Assembly (NCBI GenBank): GCA_035949055.1
Contig: DASZIO010000023.1
Span: 62,001 to 126,000, forward strand
Direction: 5' to 3'
Source: Bog-756 sp035949055
GTDB lineage: Bacteria > Actinomycetota > Acidimicrobiia > Acidimicrobiales > RAAP-2
Length of the DNA stretch: 64,000 nt
Shown: positions 50,606 through 59,078 of the stretch, in pieces
Layout: every line of letters begins with the position of its first letter
Numbering within the stretch: the stretch's first letter is position 1
Position numbers and translations under genes: made by a program
The notes under the pieces: generated by a model
Told to the model about the DNA's origin: nothing
Database searches by the model: none
What the model saw: only the letters and a program-made list of their open reading frames with translations

Positions 50606-51043
50606 ATGGAAGACCTACTCACCATCGGACAGGTGGCCGAACGCAGCGGTCTGGCCGCGTCGGCCATCCGCTTCTACGAGCAGCGGGGCCTGGTCCATGC
50701 CGAGCGCGGCTCGGGCGGCCAGCGCCGATTCCGCCGCGACGTCCTCCGGCGGATCGCCTTCATCCGCATCGCACAGCGAGTCGGGCTGAGCCTCGACGAG
50801 ATCGCCTCGGCGCTGGCCGGGCTGCCGCCCGACCGGGCGCCGAACCGCCAGGACTGGCAGCGTCTCACCCGCGGATGGGGCCGGCGTATCGACGAGCGGA
50901 TCGCCGTGCTCGAGGCCCTGCGGGGCGGGTTGACCAGCTGCATCGGGTGTGGATGCCTTTCCCTGCGCACCTGCGCCCTGTCCAATCCGGGTGACGTGGC
51001 GTCAACGCTGGGAGCGGGCCCTCGGTACCTGCTCGAGGACTGA
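50606..51043 (+). CDS. soxR: Redox-sensitive MerR-family regulator SoxR
   Basis: A 145-aa MerR protein. The HTH is TIGQVAERSGLAASAIRFYEQRGLV, followed by the dimer helix. The [2Fe-2S] ligands are C112, C115, C117 and C123 (CIGCGCLSLRTC), the diagnostic SoxR motif. In actinobacteria SoxR is known to sense redox-active small molecules and to activate oxidoreductase and transporter genes. It is divergent from the SDR operon and shares its control region. Confidence 0.95.
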   Translation: MEDLLTIGQVAERSGLAASAIRFYEQRGLVHAERGSGGQRRFRRDVLRRIAFIRIAQRVGLSLDEIASALAGLPPDRAPNRQDWQRLTRGWGRRIDERIAVLEALRGGLTSCIGCGCLSLRTCALSNPGDVASTLGAGPRYLLED

Positions 51044-51261
51044 TTCCTTCGTCCGGGTCGGGCTGGGTGGCGGGCCCGTTCGCCAGCAACCAGCCGCTCA
51101 CCTACATGTCCGACAGCGTCCGGCTCCTGACCGGGGGGCAGGGGGCCGAACAGGTCCTGGGCCAGACGTTGGGGACCTGCCTGCCGGTGTCGCTGCTGTG
51201 GGCGGCTGGCATCGTGGCCGTCTTCGCCCCGTTCACCGTCTGGCGGCTCCGACGCAGCTAG
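51040..51261 (+). pseudogene. C-terminal stub of an ABC-2 type drug permease
   Basis: About 70 codons that read as the end of a DrrB-like ABC-2 permease: PFASNQPLTYMSDSVRLLTGG, then the last membrane helix LLWAAGIVAVFAPFTVWRLRRS. The frame overlaps the soxR stop and has no start or upstream membrane region; its ATPase partner is missing. It looks like what remains of a transporter gene next to soxR. Confidence 0.65.
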
Positions 51262-51279
51262 GTGCTGTCGACGATGGGC

Positions 51280-52629
51280 TCAGGCCAGATAGGAGGGGTT
51301 GGCCACCAGGAGCTGGTCACGGGCCGACGCCGCCAGTGGTGCTCCGAGCTCGCCCCACTGGTCGTCGAACGTCCCGCGGCGGATGGCCGCCACCAGCGCC
51401 GCATCGTCGTCGAACCCCAGCCGGGCCAGCCGTCGGGCGTGGGCGGCCGCGACGGCCGGGGCCAGGCCGAGCTGGCGGTCGACCATCCCGGCGACGTTGG
51501 CCGCGATGCGGGCTTCGAAGCGGGAGCCCCGGTCGGTCTGCTCTGACGTCAAACCTTCGAGATGCTCGCCGAGCGCTTCGACCAACTCCTCGAGTGTGGG
51601 GCGACCGAAGGGGGCGAGAGGAGCTGGGCTCGCTCGGGTGATCTCGGGAGGCGGCTCGTCATGAGCTGGCACTACGCCGATCAAGGTGAAGAGGTCCCAT
51701 TCGCTCTCGCAGACCCGCCGGCCGATGGCGACCAGTTCGATGGACCGGGTGCGCCCGCTCAGGTGTGCCGACGCTTGCAGCGCGCAGATGACGGCCCACT
51801 TGACGGTGGCATACACCTCCCACCAGTGCACCCGGCGCTCGTCCAGTTGCTCGCCTCCGGCTGCGGCATACGCCTGGAGCAGGGTGGCGAGGTCGCCGAA
51901 GCCACCTACCCGGCCGCGGCCTCCGAAACGCCAGGCCGGCGCACACAGCCACCCGACGTCCTCGGCCGCCTCCCCGATGTGGGCCAGCTCCCAATCGAGC
52001 ACCGCGCCCAGCCCGTCGCGGCCGATCAGGAAGTTGCCCGTGCGGAAGTCGCCGTGCACCGTCGTGGGCGGCCGCGGCGGCGGCCGGTTGACCTCGAGCC
52101 AACGCACACCGAGCTCGAGGGCGGGACGCACCTCGCCGAGGGCATCGAGGAAGGAGCACGGATCATCGAACGGGTCGCGGGGAGGCAGGCCTTCGATGGC
52201 GGCCGGGTCGATGCCGTGGATGGCGGCCAGGGCCCGCCCGCACTGGGCGGCCAGCCTCGCCCGGGCCTCGGACCATTCCGGGTCCCGCAGGATCTTTCGT
52301 GGGATCGATTCGCCGTCGAGGCGCTCGACCACCAGCCAGCCCGCCGGGAGTCCGTCGGGTACCCCGGCGGCCACCACCCCGGGAACCGGGACCCCGGCGG
52401 CCCGGGCGGCGGTCAGGAGGGCGGCCTCGACGTGGGCCCGCTGGCCCTGGCCGGGGAGGGAGCCGCGGCCTTGTTGCAGGATGAGTGACCTGGTGGTCCC
52501 GTCCGGTCCGCGAAGGTCGAACGAGCTGGTCGTGCGCGACGCGCCCCCGGACAGGCGGCGCAGGTCGGACACCTTTCCATCGAGCACGTCACCCAGCCGG
52601 GAAGCGATCTCCTCGGCCGCGACGGCCAC
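51280..52629 (-). CDS. Aminoglycoside-phosphotransferase-fold kinase with C-terminal domain
   Basis: A 449-aa protein. Residues 15-325 are an APH/choline kinase fold: LSGGASRTTSSFDL, the Brenner motif VHGDFRTGNFLI and the DxD-like VLDWELAHIGEAAEDVGW. The C-terminal 110 residues (LEELVEALGEHLEG ... FDDQWGELGAPL) match a helical domain often joined to such kinases in mycobacteria-like genomes (DUF6285-type, by eye). The GTG overlaps the stop of the preceding gene (TAGTG), so the pair is co-translated. Substrate unknown. Confidence 0.82.
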   Translation of the reverse strand: MAVAAEEIASRLGDVLDGKVSDLRRLSGGASRTTSSFDLRGPDGTTRSLILQQGRGSLPGQGQRAHVEAALLTAARAAGVPVPGVVAAGVPDGLPAGWLVVERLDGESIPRKILRDPEWSEARARLAAQCGRALAAIHGIDPAAIEGLPPRDPFDDPCSFLDALGEVRPALELGVRWLEVNRPPPRPPTTVHGDFRTGNFLIGRDGLGAVLDWELAHIGEAAEDVGWLCAPAWRFGGRGRVGGFGDLATLLQAYAAAGGEQLDERRVHWWEVYATVKWAVICALQASAHLSGRTRSIELVAIGRRVCESEWDLFTLIGVVPAHDEPPPEITRASPAPLAPFGRPTLEELVEALGEHLEGLTSEQTDRGSRFEARIAANVAGMVDRQLGLAPAVAAAHARRLARLGFDDDAALVAAIRRGTFDDQWGELGAPLAASARDQLLVANPSYLA

Positions 52630-53633
52630 TACTCGATGGCGACGACAGGCTTCCCGCTGTCGTCGAGCTGGTGCAGGTACTCGGAGATACCGTATCCGAC
52701 ACCCGGTCCAGCCGGACCGTCGAGATAGGTCCACCGGGTCAGCCCCTCGTTGACCAGGGTGCCAGCCATCCGCCCGATGCCGGCGACCCGCTGCACGTCC
52801 CCGCGGAGCACGTGGGTGTGGCCCGCCTTGTCCACTACTTCGAGGTGCACGACCCGTTGGGTCAGACCGTCGTCTGCCAGCTCGGTCCGAAGACGCCACT
52901 CCGAGACGCTGGTGGCGCGTCCACCGTCCCACACCCACCCGCGGTGGAGGTCACCGGCCCCGGTGCCGAGCCGTATCCCGCCGAAGTGCACGGTCTCGCC
53001 GACATTGATGCTGAACCATCGCCACATCCGGGGACCGCCCCAGCGACGCGGTCCCCAGGACCGATCGCGGTTCCCGAGCGCGCCGTCCCAGTGGTGCCGC
53101 CGACCATCCACTTCGAACCAACCCGTCCAGCGGCCCGCCTGTTCGAGGTGACCCTTGCCGACCGTGGCGGACGCGGCCGCGGCCTCGTCCGACTTGGTGC
53201 CCCCCGGGCCCTGGCCATCGGTCCCGATGCCTGGGGTCAGGGCCTCGAAACGGACGTCAAGGGCGACCGGGATGGCCCGACCCGGTCCTCCGACCCCGGA
53301 TCCGGCGCAGGCCCGGGCCGTGGACTCCGCATCCATGCTGATCCGCCAAGCTCGCATCGGCTCGAGCATCTGGTACCGGGCCGCCCCCACGTCGAGCACG
53401 GTGTCGACCATCTCGGTCTGGGCCCGAGATGCCCGGTACTCAGCCAGCTCACCGCCCGGCAGCCAGGCGGACATCGACACATCCATCGATCCCTCGTTGG
53501 GTCGTATGCCGATGCGGGTGAAGAAGCCGGAGTCGCTGCCGGGATCGAAAGCGTTGAAGTAGTACGACTCGCTCCAGGCGGCGTCGCCCTCGACCGGGTG
53601 GGCCAAGTCGTGGTGGGTCTCGAGCACCGGCAT
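52629..53633 (-). CDS. CrtC/AttH-like (DUF7064/7065-type) protein
   Basis: A 334-aa double-lipocalin-like protein. Typical blocks are WSESYYFNAFDPGSDSGFFTRIGIRPNEG near the start, GHLEQAGRWTGWFEVDGRRHHWDGALGNRDRSWGPR in the centre and WFSINVGETVHFGGIRLG. Related proteins include hydroxyneurosporene synthase and are often encoded beside APH-fold kinases in actinobacteria, in lipid or steroid-like contexts. The precise reaction is not known. It is the upstream member of the coupled pair. Confidence 0.72.
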   Translation of the reverse strand: MPVLETHHDLAHPVEGDAAWSESYYFNAFDPGSDSGFFTRIGIRPNEGSMDVSMSAWLPGGELAEYRASRAQTEMVDTVLDVGAARYQMLEPMRAWRISMDAESTARACAGSGVGGPGRAIPVALDVRFEALTPGIGTDGQGPGGTKSDEAAAASATVGKGHLEQAGRWTGWFEVDGRRHHWDGALGNRDRSWGPRRWGGPRMWRWFSINVGETVHFGGIRLGTGAGDLHRGWVWDGGRATSVSEWRLRTELADDGLTQRVVHLEVVDKAGHTHVLRGDVQRVAGIGRMAGTLVNEGLTRWTYLDGPAGPGVGYGISEYLHQLDDSGKPVVAIE

Positions 53634-53751
53634 CGGCTACACCATCGTCGTTCCGGTGCCCACATTCAAGCGTGGGTCTTCGACGCCTGGGTATGTGAGA
53701 CTCGGGACGCTGCGGGCGGCCGCCCGCCGTCCGCCCGGATTCGGGAGGGCT

Positions 53752-54819
53752 ATGCGCGCCGTCGTGACCCGGGGTGGGAGCTTGGTCGTGGACGAGGTCG
53801 ACGACCCGACCCCTGGCGAGGGGCAGGTGCTCGTCCGCTCGCTGGCCGCCGGCATCTGCGGATCCGACCTGCATGTGCTGGCGGATGTCGCTCGCTTCGC
53901 CGGATTGATGGCCCGAGTGGGGGTTCCGACGTTGGACCCGGCCTCCGACTCGGTCTTCGGGCACGAGTTCTGCGCGGAATTGGTCGACTATGGGCCGGGG
54001 GCGGACCGGTCGCTGCCCGTCGGTACGAGGGTCTGCTCGGTCCCGGTCATCATCGGCCCGGCGGGGCTCGAGCAGATCGGCTACTCGAACACCTACCCCG
54101 GGGCCCTGGCCGAGCGGTTCACGCTGCAAGAGGCGCTGCTCCTGCCGGTCCCCGACACCCTCCCGACCGAACTGGCCGCCCTGACCGAGCCGTTGGCCGT
54201 CGGCGGGCACGCCGTCGGGCTGGCTGAACTCCAGGCCGGTCAGCCGTGCCTGGTGGTGGGGTGCGGCCCGGTGGGCCTGGCTGTCATTGCCGCCTTGAAG
54301 GCCCGGTCCCACGGGCCGGTGATCGCGGCCGACTTCTCCCCGACCCGGCGACGGCTGGCCGAGGCGCTCGGTGCGGACGAGGTGGTCGACCCGTCCGACC
54401 ATTCGCCGCACGACCGCTGGCACGAGCTCGGCGTGCCGGTCACGATGATCGAGCGGGCCACCGCGGCCTTTCTCGGAGGTGAGACCAAGGAGCCGGTCAT
54501 CTTCGAGGCGGTCGGCGTGCCGGGCATGCTCGAGGGGTTGATCGCCGATGCCCCACCCCGCAGCCGCATCGTGGTGGTCGGGGTGTGCATGGACCGCGAT
54601 GCCTTCGAGCCGTTCATGGCCGTGACGAAGGAGATCGAGCTCCGGTTCTCCTTCGGCTATTCGCTGGAGGAGTTCGCCGCCACCCTGGGCCGCCTGGCCG
54701 ACGGGATGCCGGGAGCCGACCGTCTGGTCACCGCTACGGTGCCGCTCGACGAGGCGCCGCGGGCCTTCGATATCCTGCGGGCTCCGGGCGGGCACGGCAA
54801 GATCTTGGTCACGCCGTAG
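53752..54819 (+). CDS. Zinc-type medium-chain dehydrogenase (threonine/sorbitol DH-like)
   Basis: A 355-aa MDR protein. Catalytic-zinc motifs are AGICGSDLHVLADV and FGHEFCAELV; the structural-zinc Cys cluster is missing, with VCSVPVIIGPAG in its place. Rossmann motif VVGCGPVGLAVI. The catalytic Glu is in LTEPLAVGGHA. The ATG has GGGAGGG upstream. It is divergent from the CrtC/AttH-like gene with about 120 bases between starts. Confidence 0.86.
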   Translation: MRAVVTRGGSLVVDEVDDPTPGEGQVLVRSLAAGICGSDLHVLADVARFAGLMARVGVPTLDPASDSVFGHEFCAELVDYGPGADRSLPVGTRVCSVPVIIGPAGLEQIGYSNTYPGALAERFTLQEALLLPVPDTLPTELAALTEPLAVGGHAVGLAELQAGQPCLVVGCGPVGLAVIAALKARSHGPVIAADFSPTRRRLAEALGADEVVDPSDHSPHDRWHELGVPVTMIERATAAFLGGETKEPVIFEAVGVPGMLEGLIADAPPRSRIVVVGVCMDRDAFEPFMAVTKEIELRFSFGYSLEEFAATLGRLADGMPGADRLVTATVPLDEAPRAFDILRAPGGHGKILVTP

Positions 54820-54881
54820 TCGCAGCCCGAACGAGACCGTGGTAAGACCCGAGGCTGCGATGAGCGAGGAGCCGGAGCCGT

Positions 54882-56072
54882 ATGCCGACGAGGGACGCCC
54901 CTGACCATCTGAAATTCGGCATCTTCCTGGCCCCGTTCCATCCGGTGGGACAGAGCCCCACCTTGGCCCTGGAGCGGGATCTGCAGCTGATCGAGCACCT
55001 CGACCAGCTCGGCTTCGACGAGGCGTGGTTCGGCGAACACCATTCGGCCGGCTACGAGATCATCGCCTCGCCCGAGGTGTTCATCGCCGCGGCCGCGGCC
55101 CGGACCACCAACATCCGCCTCGGCACCGGCGTGTCGTCGTTGCCGTATCACCATCCGTTCATCCTGGCCGATCGGCTGGTCCTGCTCGACCATCTCATCC
55201 GTGGCCGGCTGATGATCGGGGTGGGCCCCGGCGCGTTGCCCTCTGACGCCTTCATGATGGGCATCGACCCGGCGCGCCAGCGCGACATGATGGAGGAGTC
55301 GCTGGAGGCCATGCTGGCGCTCCTGGCCGGCGAGGGGCCCGTGGACCGTGAGACCGACTGGTTCCGGCTGGTCCAGGCCCGGCTCCAGATGCGGCCGTAC
55401 CAGCGTCCGTATCCCGAAGTGGCAGTGGCGGCTCAGATCTCGCCGGCCGGACCGAGGGCGGCCGGCCGCTTCGGCTGCAGCCTGCTGTCCATAGGAGCCA
55501 CGTCGGCAGGCGGGTTCGACGTCCTCGGTTCGCATTGGGATGTGATGGAGGAGCGGGCCGCCGAGTTCGGCACCACCGTCGATCGAGGCTCGTGGCGTCT
55601 CGTCGGCCCGATGCACATCGCCGACAGCAGAGGACAGGCGGTCGAGGACGTAGGGTTCGGTCTGGCCGAATGGGTCGACTACTTCCAGCGGGTCGCGGCT
55701 CTTCCCCTCGCCCCCGACACCACCAACCACAAATCGCTGGTCGATGCCCTCAACGCGTCGGGGTTCGCCGTCATCGGGACGGTAGAGGACGCGGTCAACC
55801 AGGTGGAGCGACTCCGCCGGCAGTCCAAGGGATTCGGCACCTACCTCCTCATGGGGCACGAGTGGGCCGACACCGCCGCCACCAACCGCTCGTACGAGCT
55901 GATCGCCCGGTATGTGGCCCCCGAATTCCAGGGCACGTCGCGGTCACTCACCGCCAGCCGCGACTGGGCCGCCGACAACCGTCCCGAGTTCATCGGTGCC
56001 GCCGGTGCCGCGGTGATGGCGGCCATCCAGAAGCACCAGGTGGAAAGGCACGAGAACCCGCAGGTGACCTGA
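54882..56072 (+). CDS. LLM-class monooxygenase (limonene 1,2-monooxygenase-like)
   Basis: A 396-aa flavin-dependent luciferase-like enzyme: KFGIFLAPFHPVGQSP, FDEAWFGEHHSAGYEIIASPEVFIAAAA, RIRLGTGVSSLPYHHPF, GVGPGALPSDAFMMGI. The pattern is that of the limonene monooxygenase/alkanal monooxygenase branch, using FMNH2 from a separate reductase. It lies 62 bases after the dehydrogenase on the same strand and may act with it on a terpene-like or alicyclic substrate (inference). Confidence 0.87.
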   Translation: MPTRDAPDHLKFGIFLAPFHPVGQSPTLALERDLQLIEHLDQLGFDEAWFGEHHSAGYEIIASPEVFIAAAAARTTNIRLGTGVSSLPYHHPFILADRLVLLDHLIRGRLMIGVGPGALPSDAFMMGIDPARQRDMMEESLEAMLALLAGEGPVDRETDWFRLVQARLQMRPYQRPYPEVAVAAQISPAGPRAAGRFGCSLLSIGATSAGGFDVLGSHWDVMEERAAEFGTTVDRGSWRLVGPMHIADSRGQAVEDVGFGLAEWVDYFQRVAALPLAPDTTNHKSLVDALNASGFAVIGTVEDAVNQVERLRRQSKGFGTYLLMGHEWADTAATNRSYELIARYVAPEFQGTSRSLTASRDWAADNRPEFIGAAGAAVMAAIQKHQVERHENPQVT

Positions 56073-56128
56073 GGTCACCCTCGCCAGGGGTGTCAGCAGT
56101 CACAATTGCGCCCCGGGTACCGTATGCA

Positions 56129-56141
56129 CGGGAAATTCCCG
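56129..56141. promoter_or_regulatory. Dyad upstream of the DMT transporter gene
   Basis: CGGGAA-A-TTCCCG is a perfect 6-bp dyad in a 231-base gap. GTATGCA occurs on both sides (56122 and 56173), about 51 bases apart. This looks like a control region for the transporter-coaA run, but no binder is identified. Confidence 0.3.
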
Positions 56142-56303
56142 AGGCCCGCTACGTTAGGGACCGGGCTGCGACGGTGTATGCAGGCCGGAGCTGGAGACGT
56201 CGGCGGCCCGGAATTCGGCCCCCGTCCGAGGTCGATACCGACGATGTAGGGGCCGGTGAGGAGATCCCCTTGCGCATCAGGTCACGGGTAATGCCCTAGA
56301 GAA

Positions 56304-57287
56304 ATGGTCTACGTCCTCGCCCTTTCGAGCGCCCTCTCGAACGCTCTGGCCAGCATCCTCCAACGCATGGGCGTGGAGGATGCGCCGGAGGACACCACTC
56401 TCCACCTGAGTCTGCTGACCCACGCCCTGAAACGGGGCGTCTGGCTACTCGGGTTCGTCTTCATCATCGCCACGTTCCTCATGCAGGCGGTGGCCCTCCA
56501 CCTCGGGGACCTCAGCCAGGTCCAGCCGATCCTGACGCTCGAGTTGCCCTTCCTCGTCTTGCTGCTGGCCACGTGGTTCCGGTTCAGGATCGGCCCGCGC
56601 GAGTGGCTGAGCTGTATCCTCGCCACGGCCGGCCTAGCCGGGTTCCTGGTGTTCGCCCAGCCGACGGGCGGTGATCGGGTGCCGACGGGGCTCGGTTGGA
56701 TCGTGGTGGGCGGGATCTGCGGGGCTGTGACGGTGGTGGCGGTGTTGGCCGCTCTGCGCGGTCCTCGGTGGTGGCGAGCAGCCATGTTCGGGGCGGCCGG
56801 GGCCATCGGATTTGCCTTCACCGCCGCGCTCATCAAGACGCTGGGCGACTACGTCGCCACGGACTGGACCCACATCTTCGTCCATTGGCAGACCTATGCC
56901 GTGGCCGTGTGCGGGGTGGCCTCGCTGTTCCTGGCGCAGAACGCCTTCCACGCCGGGCCCATCGCCGCTTCCCAGACGGCGTTGGTGCTGGTCGACCCGC
57001 TGGCCAGCTTGGCCATCGGCATCGGGCTCTTCGGCGACAACCTGCGGACGGCCGGCATCTACGGGCCGCTCGAAGCGGTCTCACTGCTCGTCATGTTCAT
57101 CGGGGCCGCCTCTATCGCCCACTCGCCGCTCATCTCGGGCATGAAGGGCGACGATCAGCAGTACAGCGAGATGCTGTCGCTGCGATCGCGTTCGAAGCGG
57201 TTGGTGGAAGCTGTCCAGGACCAGGTCCCACCCGATCTGTTGCAACGGCTCCCGCCGGAGGTGACCGAGAACCTGCCCACCGAGTAG
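56304..57287 (+). CDS. DMT-superfamily transporter (EamA-like)
   Basis: A 327-aa membrane protein with ten predicted helices in two repeats: LSSALSNALASILQRMGV begins the first, FLVLLLATWFRFRIGPREW ends helix 4, and GAIGFAFTAALIKTLGDYV begins the second. The C-terminal 50 residues are cytoplasmic and charged. It probably moves a metabolite or drug; substrate unknown. It lies 17 bases before the pantothenate kinase gene and is probably co-transcribed. Confidence 0.82.
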   Translation: MVYVLALSSALSNALASILQRMGVEDAPEDTTLHLSLLTHALKRGVWLLGFVFIIATFLMQAVALHLGDLSQVQPILTLELPFLVLLLATWFRFRIGPREWLSCILATAGLAGFLVFAQPTGGDRVPTGLGWIVVGGICGAVTVVAVLAALRGPRWWRAAMFGAAGAIGFAFTAALIKTLGDYVATDWTHIFVHWQTYAVAVCGVASLFLAQNAFHAGPIAASQTALVLVDPLASLAIGIGLFGDNLRTAGIYGPLEAVSLLVMFIGAASIAHSPLISGMKGDDQQYSEMLSLRSRSKRLVEAVQDQVPPDLLQRLPPEVTENLPTE

Positions 57288-57304
57288 GGCGGGACCAACT
57301 CGAG

Positions 57305-58273
57305 ATGAACGACACCGGTGAGATGCAACCGCCGGCCGACCCGGTGTCAGTACCGGGCTTTGTGACCTTCACCCGCCAGCAGTGGGCCGACCTCGGTCGG
57401 GCCTTTCGGCCCCGAGACCGGGACGCCGGCGTCGACCGGGACTCAGGCCCGGTCCCGGAGGGCGAACCCGTCGAGATCTACCCACCGCTGTGCCGGTTGC
57501 TCGGCGCGCTGGACTCCGCCCGACGGGCCGGGACGAGACAGGTCGCCGACCTGCTCGAGGTGAGCGATGGACGACGGCCGTTCGTCGTCGGGATGGCCGG
57601 CAGCGTCGCCGTCGGCAAGAGCACCATTGCGCGCGACCTCGGTCGCTTCCTCGCCCGCCATCCCGGCCTCTCGCCGGTCGACGTCATCTCGACCGATTCG
57701 TTCCTGTATCCGAACGACGAGCTCGAGGCCCGCGGACTGACCGCCCGAAAAGGGTTTCCCGAGAGTTACGACCGGCGGCGGCTGGTGGCCACCCTGGCGG
57801 CTGTCCGGGCCGGGGAGGAGGCAGTGGAGATACCCGTCTACTCGCATCGGGACTACGACATCGTGCCGGGCCGACGCCACCTGGTCCGCCGACCGGCGGC
57901 CCTGATCGTCGAAGGGCTCAACGTCCTCCAGGTCGGCCGGGACGAGGCGGACGGTTCGGACCCACCCACCTTGGTGTCGGACTTCCTCGACTGGTCGATC
58001 TATGTCGATGCGGCCGAGGCCGACATCGCCCGGTGGCACCGCGAGCGGCTGCTCAGCCTCCGACGGGCCGGAGCCGGAGAGGCCACCGGCTTCCTCCGCT
58101 GGTTCTGCTCCCTGAGCGACGAAGAGGCCCGGGCGGTGGTCGGGCAGGCCTGGTCGGCCATCAACTCGGTGAACCTGCGGGACCACATCGCACCGACGCG
58201 GGCCCGGGCCTCCATGATCCTGTACAAGCGGGCGGATCACCGGGTCAGCCATGTCCTGGTCCGGGGCGTGTGA
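57305..58273 (+). CDS. coaA: Type I pantothenate kinase
   Basis: A 322-aa CoA-biosynthesis enzyme phosphorylating pantothenate. Walker A is GMAGSVAVGKST near residue 100; ISTDSFLYPNDEL, KGFPESYDRRRLV, VYSHRDYDIVPG and IVEGLNVLQ are the type I signature blocks. The last segment SAINSVNLRDHIAPTRARASMIL closes the fold. The ATG has a weak site but the length agrees with E. coli CoaA. Housekeeping gene. Confidence 0.95.
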   Translation: MNDTGEMQPPADPVSVPGFVTFTRQQWADLGRAFRPRDRDAGVDRDSGPVPEGEPVEIYPPLCRLLGALDSARRAGTRQVADLLEVSDGRRPFVVGMAGSVAVGKSTIARDLGRFLARHPGLSPVDVISTDSFLYPNDELEARGLTARKGFPESYDRRRLVATLAAVRAGEEAVEIPVYSHRDYDIVPGRRHLVRRPAALIVEGLNVLQVGRDEADGSDPPTLVSDFLDWSIYVDAAEADIARWHRERLLSLRRAGAGEATGFLRWFCSLSDEEARAVVGQAWSAINSVNLRDHIAPTRARASMILYKRADHRVSHVLVRGV

Positions 58274-58289
58274 TCCGCCGGCGGCGGCC

Positions 58290-59078
58290 CTACCGCCGTC
58301 CAGCCGCGGTGACCGGCCCCTGCCCCGACGACGACCAGCCAGACTGCAGCAGCGCGGGGTCACGACGGAGCTCCTGGCGGGCCATGGCCTCGAAGAACCC
58401 GACGAATCCCTCACCGTCCGAGCGTTGGAAGAAGGACCGGACCGGTTCGGGAAGCTCGCGCCCGCCTCCGAGGACCTCCATCTGCCAGGCTCGTCTGCTC
58501 CGGTACTCGAGGGCCACCGCTCGCTGGTGGGCGGCCCGGATGCTCCCTGCTGTCACCAGCACCCCGTGGTTGGCCAGCAGGGCCATGTCCGCCGATCCCA
58601 TCGCGGCAATGGCCTTGGCTGCGCTTTCATGGGAATCCACCGGACCGTCGTACTCGTCCACCACCACGATCCGCCCTCCGCCGAGGGCCGAGCTCTGGTC
58701 GTAGCAGCCCGGGATCCGCCCGGCATCGGCCCAGGCGGTGGCGTAACGGGGATGGCTGTGAACCGCCACGGCGATGTCGTCCCGCTGTCGGTGGAGCTCG
58801 AGGTGGAGCGGGATCCCGAGGGGAACCGGCCAATCGCCCTCGATGAGGTGGCCATCGATGTCGATGACCAGGACGTCGTCGGGATGGAGCTCCTCCCACA
58901 GGAGGAGCCACGGGTTGCACAGGAACGTCCCGTCCGGCTGGCGGTAGGTGATGTGGCCGGCGAGATGATCGTCGTAGCCCTCGCGCCATAGGATGCGGGC
59001 CAGCAGCACCAGCTCCTGCCGCGGGTCGAGCTGGGGCAGGAGGCGGTCACGGTGGGGCGAGAACGGGACGGCGGTCAC
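58290..59078 (-). CDS. Class II aldolase/adducin-like protein
   Basis: A 262-aa zinc lyase-like protein of the fuculose/ribulose-phosphate aldolase fold: GYDDHLAGHITYR near the start, VAVHSHPRYATAWADAG with two of the His ligands, and LLANHGVLVTAGSIRAAH with a third. Bacterial members act as aldolases, epimerases or decarboxylases. The GTG overlaps the stop of the amidohydrolase gene by four bases (GTGA), implying a shared pathway. Confidence 0.87.
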   Translation of the reverse strand: MTAVPFSPHRDRLLPQLDPRQELVLLARILWREGYDDHLAGHITYRQPDGTFLCNPWLLLWEELHPDDVLVIDIDGHLIEGDWPVPLGIPLHLELHRQRDDIAVAVHSHPRYATAWADAGRIPGCYDQSSALGGGRIVVVDEYDGPVDSHESAAKAIAAMGSADMALLANHGVLVTAGSIRAAHQRAVALEYRSRRAWQMEVLGGGRELPEPVRSFFQRSDGEGFVGFFEAMARQELRRDPALLQSGWSSSGQGPVTAAGRR

